This document shows, in pieces, positions 16,222 to 24,605 of a stretch of 64,000 bases of DNA. Origin of the DNA: Bacteroidota bacterium (lineage in GTDB: Bacteria > Bacteroidota > Bacteroidia > Bacteroidales > FEN-979); the NCBI GenBank assembly GCA_026391795.1, contig JAPLDI010000022.1, positions 62,001 through 126,000 on the forward strand. The letters run 5' to 3'. The notes below the pieces were generated by a model. That model was not told where the DNA came from. It searched no databases and saw only the letters and a program-made list of their open reading frames with translations. Position 1 is the first letter of the stretch. Each line of letters opens with the position of its first letter. A program made the position numbers and the translations under genes.

Positions 16222-17730
16222 TTATAATCGTAATACACTTCTTTTGCGACCGAAATCCTTCCAGGTGGAAGCGAATTCCTCCGTGAATTTCTGGGGCTGG
16301 ATTTTCTCTATCTTGTCGAGGTAGTCTATGAAACAGGCAACCATTGCCATGTCTTCACATTCGGTCCCGCAAACCTTTGATACAGTCAGCCGGTCATTGT
16401 TCTTTTCAATAAAATGGGTATTGTAATTTCCATTGATAAAATCCGGGATATCCATGATTTTTTCGAGGAATTTGATGTTGGTCTTTACGCCTGTGATCTT
16501 GTATTCATAGAGTGCCCGGCGCATGCGGGCAATGGCTTCGGGCCGTGTCTTCGCCCAGGTGATCAGCTTGGAGATCAGCGGGTCGTAGTACATGGGTATC
16601 TCATAGCCCTCATAAACATATCCGTCGTATCTCACACCAAGTCCCAGCGGAACTGTGATATGGGTTACGGTACCCGGCTGGGGCATAAAGTTATGATCGG
16701 TATCTTCGGCATAGATCCGGCACTGGATGGAATGGCCGTTCTGCTGCAGTTCATCCTGTTTCAGGGTAAGAGGGAGGCCGTTGGCAATGTTTATCTGTTC
16801 CTTTACAAGATCGACGCCTACCACCCTTTCGGTGATGGGATGTTCAACCTGCAGCCGCGTGTTCATCTCCAGGAAGTAATAATCCCGTGCATCGCTGACG
16901 ATGAACTCGATCGTGCCTGCACCTTCATAATTTACCGCTTTTGCAGCTGCGATCGCAAATTTTCCCATTTCATCCCGCAGCTCTGGAGTCATCAGCGGCG
17001 AAGGCGTTTCTTCGATCACTTTCTGGTGCCTGCGCTGGATGGAACACTCCCGTTCAAAGAGGTGGATGACGTTGCCCTGACGGTCGGCAAGGATCTGGAA
17101 TTCGATATGGTGCGGCGATTCAATATATTTCTCAATGTAAACGGAATCATCGCCAAAGGCATTCAACGCTTCCGATTTTGCAGTGCGGAAAGATGGCAGC
17201 ATCTCATGGGCTTCACGAACCAGCCGCATTCCCTTCCCTCCGCCCCCGGCAGAGGCTTTTATCATCAACGGATAGCCGATCTCCCCGGCAATCTTCATGG
17301 ACATCTTTTCATCGGTGATCTTTTCGGTGGTTCCTGGAACTACAGGAACGCCTGCTTTGGTCATGGTCTGCCTGGCGGTGATCTTATCCCCCATGGTGGC
17401 GATGGAATGAGCCGTTGGCCCTATGAAGATGATCCCTTCCTGTTTGCAGCGATCAGAAAATGCAGCATTCTCCGATAAAAAACCATACCCGGGATGAATG
17501 GCATCCGTGCCCGACTTCTTTGCGACTTCAATGATGTTGTCGATGTTCAAATAGCTTTCGCGGGAGGGTGCCGGACCGATGCAATAGGCTTCATCCGCAT
17601 ATCTTACATGCATGGCTTTACGATCGGCCTCCGAGAAAACCCCTACCGTCATCAGCCCCAATTCCCGGCACGACCGCATCACACGGACAGCAATTTCACC
17701 ACGATTTGCTACGAGTACCTTCCTGATCAT
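16222..17730 (-). CDS. Biotin carboxylase subunit of acyl-CoA carboxylase
   Basis: A 502-residue ATP-grasp enzyme that carboxylates the biotin carrier using ATP and bicarbonate. It shows the N-terminal VLVANRGEIAVRVMRSCRE, the glycine-rich loop SAGGGGKGMRL (about 160-170) and the C-terminal EMNTRLQVEHPITE. Residues beyond 450 exceed the usual AccC length, as often seen in propionyl-CoA carboxylase versions. It is the first gene of the minus-strand run. The symbol accC would fit the family, but the neighbouring carboxyltransferase suggests propionyl-CoA rather than acetyl-CoA as substrate. Confidence 0.93.
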   Translation of the reverse strand: MIRKVLVANRGEIAVRVMRSCRELGLMTVGVFSEADRKAMHVRYADEAYCIGPAPSRESYLNIDNIIEVAKKSGTDAIHPGYGFLSENAAFSDRCKQEGIIFIGPTAHSIATMGDKITARQTMTKAGVPVVPGTTEKITDEKMSMKIAGEIGYPLMIKASAGGGGKGMRLVREAHEMLPSFRTAKSEALNAFGDDSVYIEKYIESPHHIEFQILADRQGNVIHLFERECSIQRRHQKVIEETPSPLMTPELRDEMGKFAIAAAKAVNYEGAGTIEFIVSDARDYYFLEMNTRLQVEHPITERVVGVDLVKEQINIANGLPLTLKQDELQQNGHSIQCRIYAEDTDHNFMPQPGTVTHITVPLGLGVRYDGYVYEGYEIPMYYDPLISKLITWAKTRPEAIARMRRALYEYKITGVKTNIKFLEKIMDIPDFINGNYNTHFIEKNNDRLTVSKVCGTECEDMAMVACFIDYLDKIEKIQPQKFTEEFASTWKDFGRKRSVLRL

Positions 17731-17892
17731 ACCTTCAATATTTGAGATAACAACTTGAAAATCAATTCAAAATCAACCAATTAGTTTGAATACAAAAAAC
17801 GAAATTAAATAGATAAGTTTAATCGACAAAAACAAATATGTTAATGTTTATTAAAATGGCTGTTCCAGTACCGTCAGGAGACAGAATTTTTA

Positions 17893-17916
17893 AATCAGAT
17901 TTTAATCTAATTTACC
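17893..17916. promoter_or_regulatory. Imperfect palindrome upstream of the D-Ala-D-Ala peptidase pair
   Basis: TAAATCAGATT-TT-AATCTAATTTA has 11-base arms with one mismatch and lies 24 bases before the ATG at 17940. It could be an operator or a 5'-UTR hairpin. No T-run follows, so it is not a typical terminator. Confidence 0.35.
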
Positions 17917-17939
17917 GATATTTGCTGAAAAGAAGAAAC

Positions 17940-19454
17940 ATGAAGATTTCTCTGTACCTGCTCCTTCTTATTGTTGCCATTCACCTGTCATCCTGCAGGA
18001 ATGATGAACAGAAGAAAGGTTCCGGAACGGGGAAGACAGCTGCGGTCGCACCCGGGAAACCCACTGCCATGGATACCCTGCTCGCAGATCTTGAGACGCT
18101 CATGAGAGATACGAGTCTGAGGCATGCGTCCCTCTCCTATGTGATCAACGATTACAGCACCGGGAAACCGGTTCCGGTCACCAATTCAAATGCCGATATG
18201 AGCCTGGTGCCTGCCTCGGTCATGAAGGTGCTCACCACGGCTGCAGCCCTGGAGATCCTGGGCGAAGGAAGGTCTTTCCGGACCTCCCTTCAATATGACG
18301 GGAAGATCGAAAACCGTATCCTGAAGGGAAACCTGTATATCCGGGGCGGAGGTGATCCCACATTCGGGTCACCGGCCACTCTTCAGCGGTGGGGAAAAGC
18401 TGTGAAGGACCTTGGGATTGATTCCATTTCCGGCAGCGTGATCGGAGACCCGACGGTATTCAGCCATTTCACGATCCCGTCCACCTGGACCTGGGGAGAG
18501 CTTCTTCTTCCTTACTGCGCACCCGCCAGCGGACTGACCTTTTCAGGGAATGTGTTCCAGGCAAAAGGATCCAGGGTCAAGAAGGGCAAATACAAACCCG
18601 CGTCAGAGAATATCCAGCCGGAGATGCCGGGACTTGAGGTGGAAAATGATATTGCCGATGCAGAGGGTGAACCCCCCGAGACATTTCTCCAGGGGAATCC
18701 TACGGCACTTACTCTTTCTATCCAGGGAACAGTTGAAAAGGGAAATGATTTTTTCCCTTACAGCGGGGTTATTCCCGATCCGGCCCTTGCCGTAGCGAAT
18801 GAACTCAAGAAAAAACTGATCCTCGCAGGGATCCGGGTTGCCGGTCCGGCGGTCAACATTGAAAATGCTGATTCCGCAGTCCAGTCTACCTTGCAGAAAG
18901 AGCGGAAAGAAATTGCTGCTTCTTTTTCGCCCTCCGTCGCTGAATTGGTAACACTCACAAACCTTCACAGCAATAACCTGTTTGCAGAGCACCTCAGCAA
19001 GCAGATTGGTTTGTTGAAATTCCACAGCGGGCATTCCGAATCAGGATGCAAGGCTGTTCTTCAATTCTGGAAATCGAAAGGGATCGATACGGAGGGGATG
19101 TTTCTTTACGACGGATGCGGCGTTTCCCGGTACGATGGCATCACTTCGCGTCAGCTGGCAGATCTGTTGTACTACATGACAACCTCACCTGCCTTCACCA
19201 CCTTTTACAATTCCCTTCCTCTGGCAGGAGTCTCGGGAACACTTGCCAAGTATATGAAAGGAACAAAGGCAGAAGGAAATCTCCGTGCAAAAACGGGAAG
19301 CATTTCCCGCGTTAAAAGTTATGCAGGCTACGTCCGCACAGCATCAGGGAAAAGGCTTATCTTCTCGATCCTCGTCAACAACTTTACCTGCAGCGGTCCG
19401 GAGATGGTTAAGAAACTGGAAAAAATCATGGTTGATATGGCTTGTTTGAAATGA
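17940..19454 (+). CDS. dacB: D-alanyl-D-alanine carboxypeptidase/endopeptidase, PBP4 family S13 (lipoprotein)
   Basis: A 504-residue S13 peptidase that trims or cleaves peptidoglycan cross-links in the periplasm. I chose the ATG at 17940 because it gives a lipoprotein signal (MKISLYLLLLIVAIHLSSC, Cys19). An upstream in-frame ATG at 17838 would bury the signal. The three penicilloyl-serine transferase motifs are SVMK (Ser93-Lys96), SNN (Ser344-Asn346) and KTG (Lys451). The 251-residue distance between motifs 1 and 2 reflects the insertion domains normal for PBP4. It overlaps the next, shorter homologue by ATGA. Confidence 0.93.
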   Translation: MKISLYLLLLIVAIHLSSCRNDEQKKGSGTGKTAAVAPGKPTAMDTLLADLETLMRDTSLRHASLSYVINDYSTGKPVPVTNSNADMSLVPASVMKVLTTAAALEILGEGRSFRTSLQYDGKIENRILKGNLYIRGGGDPTFGSPATLQRWGKAVKDLGIDSISGSVIGDPTVFSHFTIPSTWTWGELLLPYCAPASGLTFSGNVFQAKGSRVKKGKYKPASENIQPEMPGLEVENDIADAEGEPPETFLQGNPTALTLSIQGTVEKGNDFFPYSGVIPDPALAVANELKKKLILAGIRVAGPAVNIENADSAVQSTLQKERKEIAASFSPSVAELVTLTNLHSNNLFAEHLSKQIGLLKFHSGHSESGCKAVLQFWKSKGIDTEGMFLYDGCGVSRYDGITSRQLADLLYYMTTSPAFTTFYNSLPLAGVSGTLAKYMKGTKAEGNLRAKTGSISRVKSYAGYVRTASGKRLIFSILVNNFTCSGPEMVKKLEKIMVDMACLK

Positions 19455-20302
19455 AGCGAAACTATTTACTTTTTTTTATTGTTATCTTTTCATTCTTCCT
19501 GGTTTCCTGCAGGGAAAGTATGAAAAAGCAACCTTCGCTGATTAAAAACGATTCTACCGCGTTGCGGCAGAGCGAGAAAGCAAGGCACGATTCACTCGGA
19601 TCCGAACTGAACCGGTTTGTCAACGACGCCTGTTTCAAGAATGCTATCGTCGGATATGTGATTTATGATTTCACCAAAGGATCACGAAAAGTGGTCTTTG
19701 AACACAATGCCGCGCTGCCGATGGTACCCGCATCCACGCAAAAGATCCTGACCACGGGTGCGGCACTGGAGATCTTTGGAGAACCGGTTTACGCGGAAGT
19801 CACCATAACCAACCTCAACAGCATTAACTGGCGCGCAAACCGGATGATGCAAAAGATCGGCCAGAAAAAATACGGGAAGTACGATTTCATTCACGGTGCG
19901 CAGGCCGTTATGGAATACTGGAAAGACAAGGGTCTGGATATAAAAGGACTATACTTGTGCGACGGCAGCGGCAGGTCGCATACCAATATTGCAACCCCAA
20001 GACTCCTTGCCGAAGTTCTGTTCAACATGACCACCTCCTCCGTATTCCCGGTATTTTACAACTCTCTTCCCCTTGCCGGTATTTCCGGTACCATGCATAA
20101 ATGGCTGGTAGGCACCAACGGTGCGGGAAGGATCCGCGCAAAGACCGGCTCCCTCGGGGGCGTAAGGAGCTATGCCGGGTATGTGAAAACCCTGAGCGGG
20201 AAAAAGCTTATCTTCACACTGATCATCAATGACTACAACTGCCGGACAAAAATCCTCAAACAGCGCGTGGAGGAGATTATGCTCGGAATGGTGAATCTGT
20301 AG
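19451..20302 (+). CDS. Compact S13-like D-Ala-D-Ala peptidase lacking the insertion domain
   Basis: A 283-residue lipoprotein (lipobox VSC, Cys20) clearly paralogous to the preceding gene: both have FYNSLPLAG(V/I)SGT, RAKTGS and the SYAGYV block. It keeps SxxK (Ser95-Lys98, ASTQK), an SxN-like SIN (Ser124-Asn126) and KTG (Lys231), but motifs 1 and 2 are only 29 residues apart instead of 251. The whole insertion region of PBP4 is therefore missing while the frame is intact. It is translationally coupled (ATGA) to the full-length gene. It may be an active minimal enzyme or a non-catalytic partner; sequence alone cannot decide. Confidence 0.8.
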   Translation: MKRNYLLFFIVIFSFFLVSCRESMKKQPSLIKNDSTALRQSEKARHDSLGSELNRFVNDACFKNAIVGYVIYDFTKGSRKVVFEHNAALPMVPASTQKILTTGAALEIFGEPVYAEVTITNLNSINWRANRMMQKIGQKKYGKYDFIHGAQAVMEYWKDKGLDIKGLYLCDGSGRSHTNIATPRLLAEVLFNMTTSSVFPVFYNSLPLAGISGTMHKWLVGTNGAGRIRAKTGSLGGVRSYAGYVKTLSGKKLIFTLIINDYNCRTKILKQRVEEIMLGMVNL

Positions 20303-20356
20303 AATGCCTGTAATAATATTATCTTTGAAGAGACTTGATTGATTTAATCACACAAG

Positions 20357-22126
20357 GTGCATAACGGTTTTTTACAGCGATTTACAAACTGGCAGAAATC
20401 CCACCTGGGAAGCCGGACCATGCTCGTACTTGCAAGCATCGGCGTAGGGATCGTCTCCGCCCTTGCCGCAATTATCCTCAAGTACTTTGTCCATATCCTC
20501 CACTTTATCCCCGAATATTTTTTCGGCAGGTCGGGAAATCATCTGTGGTACCTGGTACTGCCTGCTGCAGGAATCCTGATCACCGTCTTTGTTATCCGGA
20601 CCTTCTTCAACGGGAAACTGGAAAAGGGTCTCGGGAGTATTCTGTTTTCCGTTGTTCGCCGGTCGGGTCGCGTGGAAAAAAGCAAGATGTATTCGCACAT
20701 CCTTACGAGCGGGATCACGGTGGGTTTTGGAGGAAGTGCAGGACTGGAAGCTCCCATTGTCATCACAGGTTCAGCGATCGGATCTAACATTGCGACCCGG
20801 CTGGGATTCGGCGACAAGGAAAGGGTTTTGTTGCTTGCCTGTGGAGCTGCATCGGGGATTGCAGCTGTTTTTAACTGCCCCATCGCCGGAGTGATTTTCG
20901 CCATTGAAGTTCTGCTCACCGATATCACCATCCCTCTCTTCATTCCCCTTCTGATATCGACTGCCACTTCCATCATTGTCTCAAAATTGCTCTACCGCGG
21001 ACAGCTATTTTACCTGATCACAAACGACTGGTACTACCATGCGATTCCATTTTATGTGCTGCTCGGAATTATCTGCGGGCTCTTTTCTGTTTACATTACG
21101 CGAATCTCGCTCTTCATTGAGGAAAAGCTGGATACCAAACGGGAATATTATGGGAAAGCCCTGGCCGGGGGGTTGCTGCTGGGAGGGCTTATTTTTCTCT
21201 TTCCGCCGCTCTTCGGAGAAGGTTACACTACGGTAAGTTCACTCCTGCAAGGTTCGATCAACGACATCGTGTCGAACAGCCTTTTTGCATCCTTTCGCGA
21301 CAACCCGCTGGTATTGCTTTTAATCCTGTTCCTGATCGTTCTGGTGAAACCCATTGCAACCGCTTTGACGCTGGGGTCAGGCGGTAACGGAGGGATCTTC
21401 GCTCCTTCCCTTTTTATGGGAGCCATGGTTGGTTTCGGACTTGCAACCCTTGTGAACCTGTCAGGGATCAGCACTCTTCATGTCAACAATTTTGTTGCCG
21501 TCGGGATGGCCGGCATCATGGCCGGGGTGATTCATGCCCCGCTGACGGCGATCTTCCTGATCGCTGAAATAACCGGAGGGTATGTGTTGTTTGTACCCCT
21601 GATGATCGTTTCCGCGATCTCCTATTTCATCAGCAGGTATTTCGAACCCTATTCGATCTATACAAAAAAACTTGCCCAGAAAGGATATCTCTTCACGGGA
21701 GACAAAGACAGCAATGTCCTCCGCCAGATACTGCTTGACGACCTCATAGAAACCGAATTCATCCTTCTGGTGATCACTGATAAATTCGAAAAACTCATCG
21801 AAGCTTTTACAAAAAGCAGCCGCAACGTTTTTCCGGTAGTGGATGAGGAGAATAATTTTGTCGGGATCATCCTGCTGGAGGATGTCAAGGAACTTCTTTT
21901 CAGACCAGATCTTCATGAAAATCTTTCCATTGAAGCTTTCGTTTCACGCAACATTCTTTCGATTGAACTTGGGGAGAACATGGAAACGGTCATGGCGAAA
22001 CTGGAAAATTCAAGCCTCTGGAATATCCCTGTAACCCGGAAGGGAAAATATGTCGGATTTGTTTCCCGTTCAAATGTTTTATCTTTTTACAGGAGGATCC
22101 TGCAAAAAACATCATCCCTTTTCTGA
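20357..22126 (+). CDS. CLC-family chloride channel/transporter with C-terminal CBS pair
   Basis: A 589-residue membrane protein; the start appears to be GTG at 20357. CLC signatures are GFGGSAGLEAP (gating Glu131 kept, although the motif differs from GREGP), IAGVIFAIEVLL and GSGGNGGIFAPSLFMGAMVG. Two CBS domains follow at about residues 455-580 and would sense adenine nucleotides. In my alignment the internal proton glutamate of exchangers (EcCLC Glu203) is Val185, as in CLC channels. It may move chloride or another anion across the inner membrane. Confidence 0.92.
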   Translation: MHNGFLQRFTNWQKSHLGSRTMLVLASIGVGIVSALAAIILKYFVHILHFIPEYFFGRSGNHLWYLVLPAAGILITVFVIRTFFNGKLEKGLGSILFSVVRRSGRVEKSKMYSHILTSGITVGFGGSAGLEAPIVITGSAIGSNIATRLGFGDKERVLLLACGAASGIAAVFNCPIAGVIFAIEVLLTDITIPLFIPLLISTATSIIVSKLLYRGQLFYLITNDWYYHAIPFYVLLGIICGLFSVYITRISLFIEEKLDTKREYYGKALAGGLLLGGLIFLFPPLFGEGYTTVSSLLQGSINDIVSNSLFASFRDNPLVLLLILFLIVLVKPIATALTLGSGGNGGIFAPSLFMGAMVGFGLATLVNLSGISTLHVNNFVAVGMAGIMAGVIHAPLTAIFLIAEITGGYVLFVPLMIVSAISYFISRYFEPYSIYTKKLAQKGYLFTGDKDSNVLRQILLDDLIETEFILLVITDKFEKLIEAFTKSSRNVFPVVDEENNFVGIILLEDVKELLFRPDLHENLSIEAFVSRNILSIELGENMETVMAKLENSSLWNIPVTRKGKYVGFVSRSNVLSFYRRILQKTSSLF

Positions 22127-22130
22127 ACGG

Positions 22131-23954
22131 TCAGACGAAAGACTGAAGGTCGTATAGTTTCCTGTATACTTTATTATCTTCAAGAAGGCCGAAATGCGTG
22201 CCCCGTTCAACCAGTTGTCCATTCTGAAGCACAATGATCTCATCGGCAAACTGGATGGTTGAAAGACGGTGTGCGATAACAATTGAGGTACGGTTCCGCA
22301 TCAGGTTCTCGAGTGCCTGCTGAACCAGTCTTTCCGACTCGGTATCCAGCGCCGAGGTAGCTTCATCAAGGATTAGGATCGGTGGATTTTTCAGCACGGC
22401 CCGGGCGATGCTGAGCCGCTGGCGCTGACCGCCTGAAAGTTTGGTCCCGCGGTCTCCGATGTTGGTATAGTATCCTTCCGGCATCTTCTCGATAAACTCA
22501 TGGGCATTGGCCACCTTGGCTGCAGCAACAACATCCTCCTCACTGACATTCTCCATCCCGAAGGCGATGTTGTTGAAGATGGTATCATTGAAGAGGATGG
22601 TCTCCTGGGAGACAATTCCCATCAATCCCCTCAGGTCTTCGATCACAAGATTGCGGATCGGAACGCCATCGATCAGGATGTTGCCTTCAGAACAATCGTA
22701 AAAACGCGGCAAAAGATCCACCATCGTCGATTTTCCGGCACCGGAGGGACCCACCACGGCAATGGTCTTTCCTTTTTCAATCGTAAAGGAGAAATCTTTC
22801 AGTACTTCGTCCTTTTCGTAGCGGAACATGACATTACGGTATTCGATCTCTTTATTGAAATCTTTTTTAACGATGGCATTGGGTATTTGTTCAATAACTT
22901 CGGGAGCAACCAGTACCTGGGAGATCCTTTCGACGGAGGCAGCCCCTTTCTGTATGTTATAATAAGCCTGGGTAATGGCTTTTGCCGGAGGGAGCAGCTG
23001 TGAAAAAATACCCAGGTATACCAGGAAGGCTGCTGCATCAAGCAGGTTTCCCTTTGCGAACACCAGGTTCCCTCCATACCACAGGACGATCGTTATAACC
23101 AGCACACTGAGGAATTCACTCAGCGGCGAGGCAAGGTCGCGCTTACGGTAAAGACGGACCATCAGCCGGGTATAATCCTGGTTTATGGTCTTAAACCGGT
23201 TGTCGGCAAAGTTGATAGCATTGAAAGCCTTGATGATCCTCAGTCCTGAGATCGTTTCTTCAATCATGGCAAGAATGAACCCCATTTTTTTCTGGCTTTT
23301 ATCGGAGGTGCGCTTCAGGCTTTTCCCGATCCGGCCGATAATAAGCCCGCTGACCGGAAGAAGGACAAGAACAAAAATTGTGAGGGAAGGACTGAAGGCG
23401 AACATGGTTATGAGGTAAGCAAGCATGGTGATCGGATCGCGGAATGCCATCTCCAGCGAACTCATGATCGACCATTCCACCTCCTGGACATCGTTTGTCA
23501 TACGGGCAATGATATCGCCCTTCCGCTGCTCATTATAATATGAGAGCGGCAGGATAAGAATCTTTTTATAAAGTCCGTTCCGGAGGTCTCTGACCACGCC
23601 ATTTCTGACGACAGCAAGAAAATACATCGCCATGTAGCGAAAGAAATTCTTGAAAAAATAAAGAACGATGATGATGATGCCGATGTAGATAAGGATCTTG
23701 CTGTTGCCGTAAACCTGAATCATTTTCCCCGACCAGAAATAGAAATTATCCTTCATCGAATTAAAATCAGTCAGGATAAGAGGCGGTGCTGCCTTAGGGA
23801 TATCCATCTGATGGAAAAGCATCTGGAGGACCGGGATGAACAGGGTAAAGGAGACCAGTGAAAAAAATACGGCGAGGATGTTGAAAAGGACGTTCAGGGA
23901 GGCATAAACCCAATACGGGCCGGCATAACGTAATATTTTGAAGAAGTTCCTCAC
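22131..23954 (-). CDS. ABC transporter, fused permease and ATPase (MsbA-like)
   Basis: A 607-residue half-transporter. The N-terminal exporter domain of about six membrane helices (to residue ~345) is followed by an ATPase with Walker A VVGPSGAGKSTMVDLL, signature LSGGQRQRLSIARAVL, Walker B ILILDEATSALD and the switch His in IVIAHRLSTI. Type-IV exporters of this form flip lipids such as lipid A precursors; in Bacteroidota this subfamily is generally annotated as MsbA-like, but drug or glycolipid export cannot be excluded. It is convergent with the CLC gene with only four bases between them. Confidence 0.92.
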   Translation of the reverse strand: MRNFFKILRYAGPYWVYASLNVLFNILAVFFSLVSFTLFIPVLQMLFHQMDIPKAAPPLILTDFNSMKDNFYFWSGKMIQVYGNSKILIYIGIIIIVLYFFKNFFRYMAMYFLAVVRNGVVRDLRNGLYKKILILPLSYYNEQRKGDIIARMTNDVQEVEWSIMSSLEMAFRDPITMLAYLITMFAFSPSLTIFVLVLLPVSGLIIGRIGKSLKRTSDKSQKKMGFILAMIEETISGLRIIKAFNAINFADNRFKTINQDYTRLMVRLYRKRDLASPLSEFLSVLVITIVLWYGGNLVFAKGNLLDAAAFLVYLGIFSQLLPPAKAITQAYYNIQKGAASVERISQVLVAPEVIEQIPNAIVKKDFNKEIEYRNVMFRYEKDEVLKDFSFTIEKGKTIAVVGPSGAGKSTMVDLLPRFYDCSEGNILIDGVPIRNLVIEDLRGLMGIVSQETILFNDTIFNNIAFGMENVSEEDVVAAAKVANAHEFIEKMPEGYYTNIGDRGTKLSGGQRQRLSIARAVLKNPPILILDEATSALDTESERLVQQALENLMRNRTSIVIAHRLSTIQFADEIIVLQNGQLVERGTHFGLLEDNKVYRKLYDLQSFV

Positions 23955-24066
23955 GGCTGCAAAGATAAAAGTTTATCTTATGAAAAGAAAAGAATGAGCC
24001 GTGACAATAAAAATCCGATAACCCGGAATGGGATCCGGGAAAACTTCCTCCAATGCATCAGAGAAG

Positions 24067-24288
24067 TTATTCGCCCGTGATCTCTGCATAGATTTCGAGG
24101 ATCTCATCCTTAAAACGGGATGGGGCTTCGAGATAACCCCACCCGTTTTCGAGGACTTCAATACTGCCGAAAGCCGAATCTGAAACCGGAACAATTCCAT
24201 AGGGGATGTTTCTCTCTTTCAGTATCTCCTCCATCAATTCGGATTCAAATTCGTTGTTCAGGTCGAGGATCTTTTCAAACTGGTCCAT
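24067..24288 (-). CDS. Small acidic protein, possible DUF2007-type
   Basis: A 73-residue protein from the ATG at 24288 (MDQFEKILDLNNEFESELM); an ATG seven codons upstream is also in frame. The pattern, an initial strand, then EFESELMEEILKERNIPYGIV, resembles small DUF2007 'putative signal transducing' proteins, which have an alpha-beta ferredoxin-like fold. The resemblance is weak. It follows the small lipoprotein gene on the same strand. No function can be assigned. Confidence 0.55.
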   Translation of the reverse strand: MDQFEKILDLNNEFESELMEEILKERNIPYGIVPVSDSAFGSIEVLENGWGYLEAPSRFKDEILEIYAEITGE

Positions 24289-24317
24289 ACATGAATTGTT
24301 TAGATCCAAAGATACAA

Positions 24318-24605
24318 CTATTTTTTCTTTCTCGTCTTTGCATTCTTAATGCTGTCGATCCTTGACTGATCGGGCCCGTTGTTCCGGACCTCGGTTTTAT
24401 ACTGCAGTACAGTGTCCCTTCCCGGGTTCACGGTGTTGGATTGCTGGCTGTTCACCGTGTTCCCGGGTGCAGAACGGTTCTTTCCTGCGGTATCTGTTTC
24501 ATTTCCTCCCACACTCTTTCCCCTGGCGTTTTCGTTGGAACAGGAAAAAAACACCAGGCCCATCCACAGGCAGAGAATGAGACTATTCAATAACAATCTT
24601 TTCAT
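24318..24605 (-). CDS. Small lipoprotein, hypothetical
   Basis: A 95-residue protein with a lipoprotein signal peptide (MKRLLLNSLILCLWMGLVFF then SC) and a hydrophilic, Asn/Ser/Lys-rich remainder ending KNAKTRKKK. It is low complexity and has no recognisable domain. Its first codons overlap the last 23 bases of the upstream T9SS gene in another frame, so it may be translationally coupled. Confidence 0.6.
   Translation of the reverse strand: MKRLLLNSLILCLWMGLVFFSCSNENARGKSVGGNETDTAGKNRSAPGNTVNSQQSNTVNPGRDTVLQYKTEVRNNGPDQSRIDSIKNAKTRKKK

Noticed and set aside
16414-17478. A 354-codon plus-strand frame
   Set aside because: It is antisense to the biotin carboxylase, with no recognisable motif or start context.
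14001-17730. Sodium-pumping methylmalonyl-CoA decarboxylase
   Set aside because: The beta, delta and small membrane subunits are absent, and a biotin carboxylase subunit is present, so an ATP-dependent carboxylase fits better.
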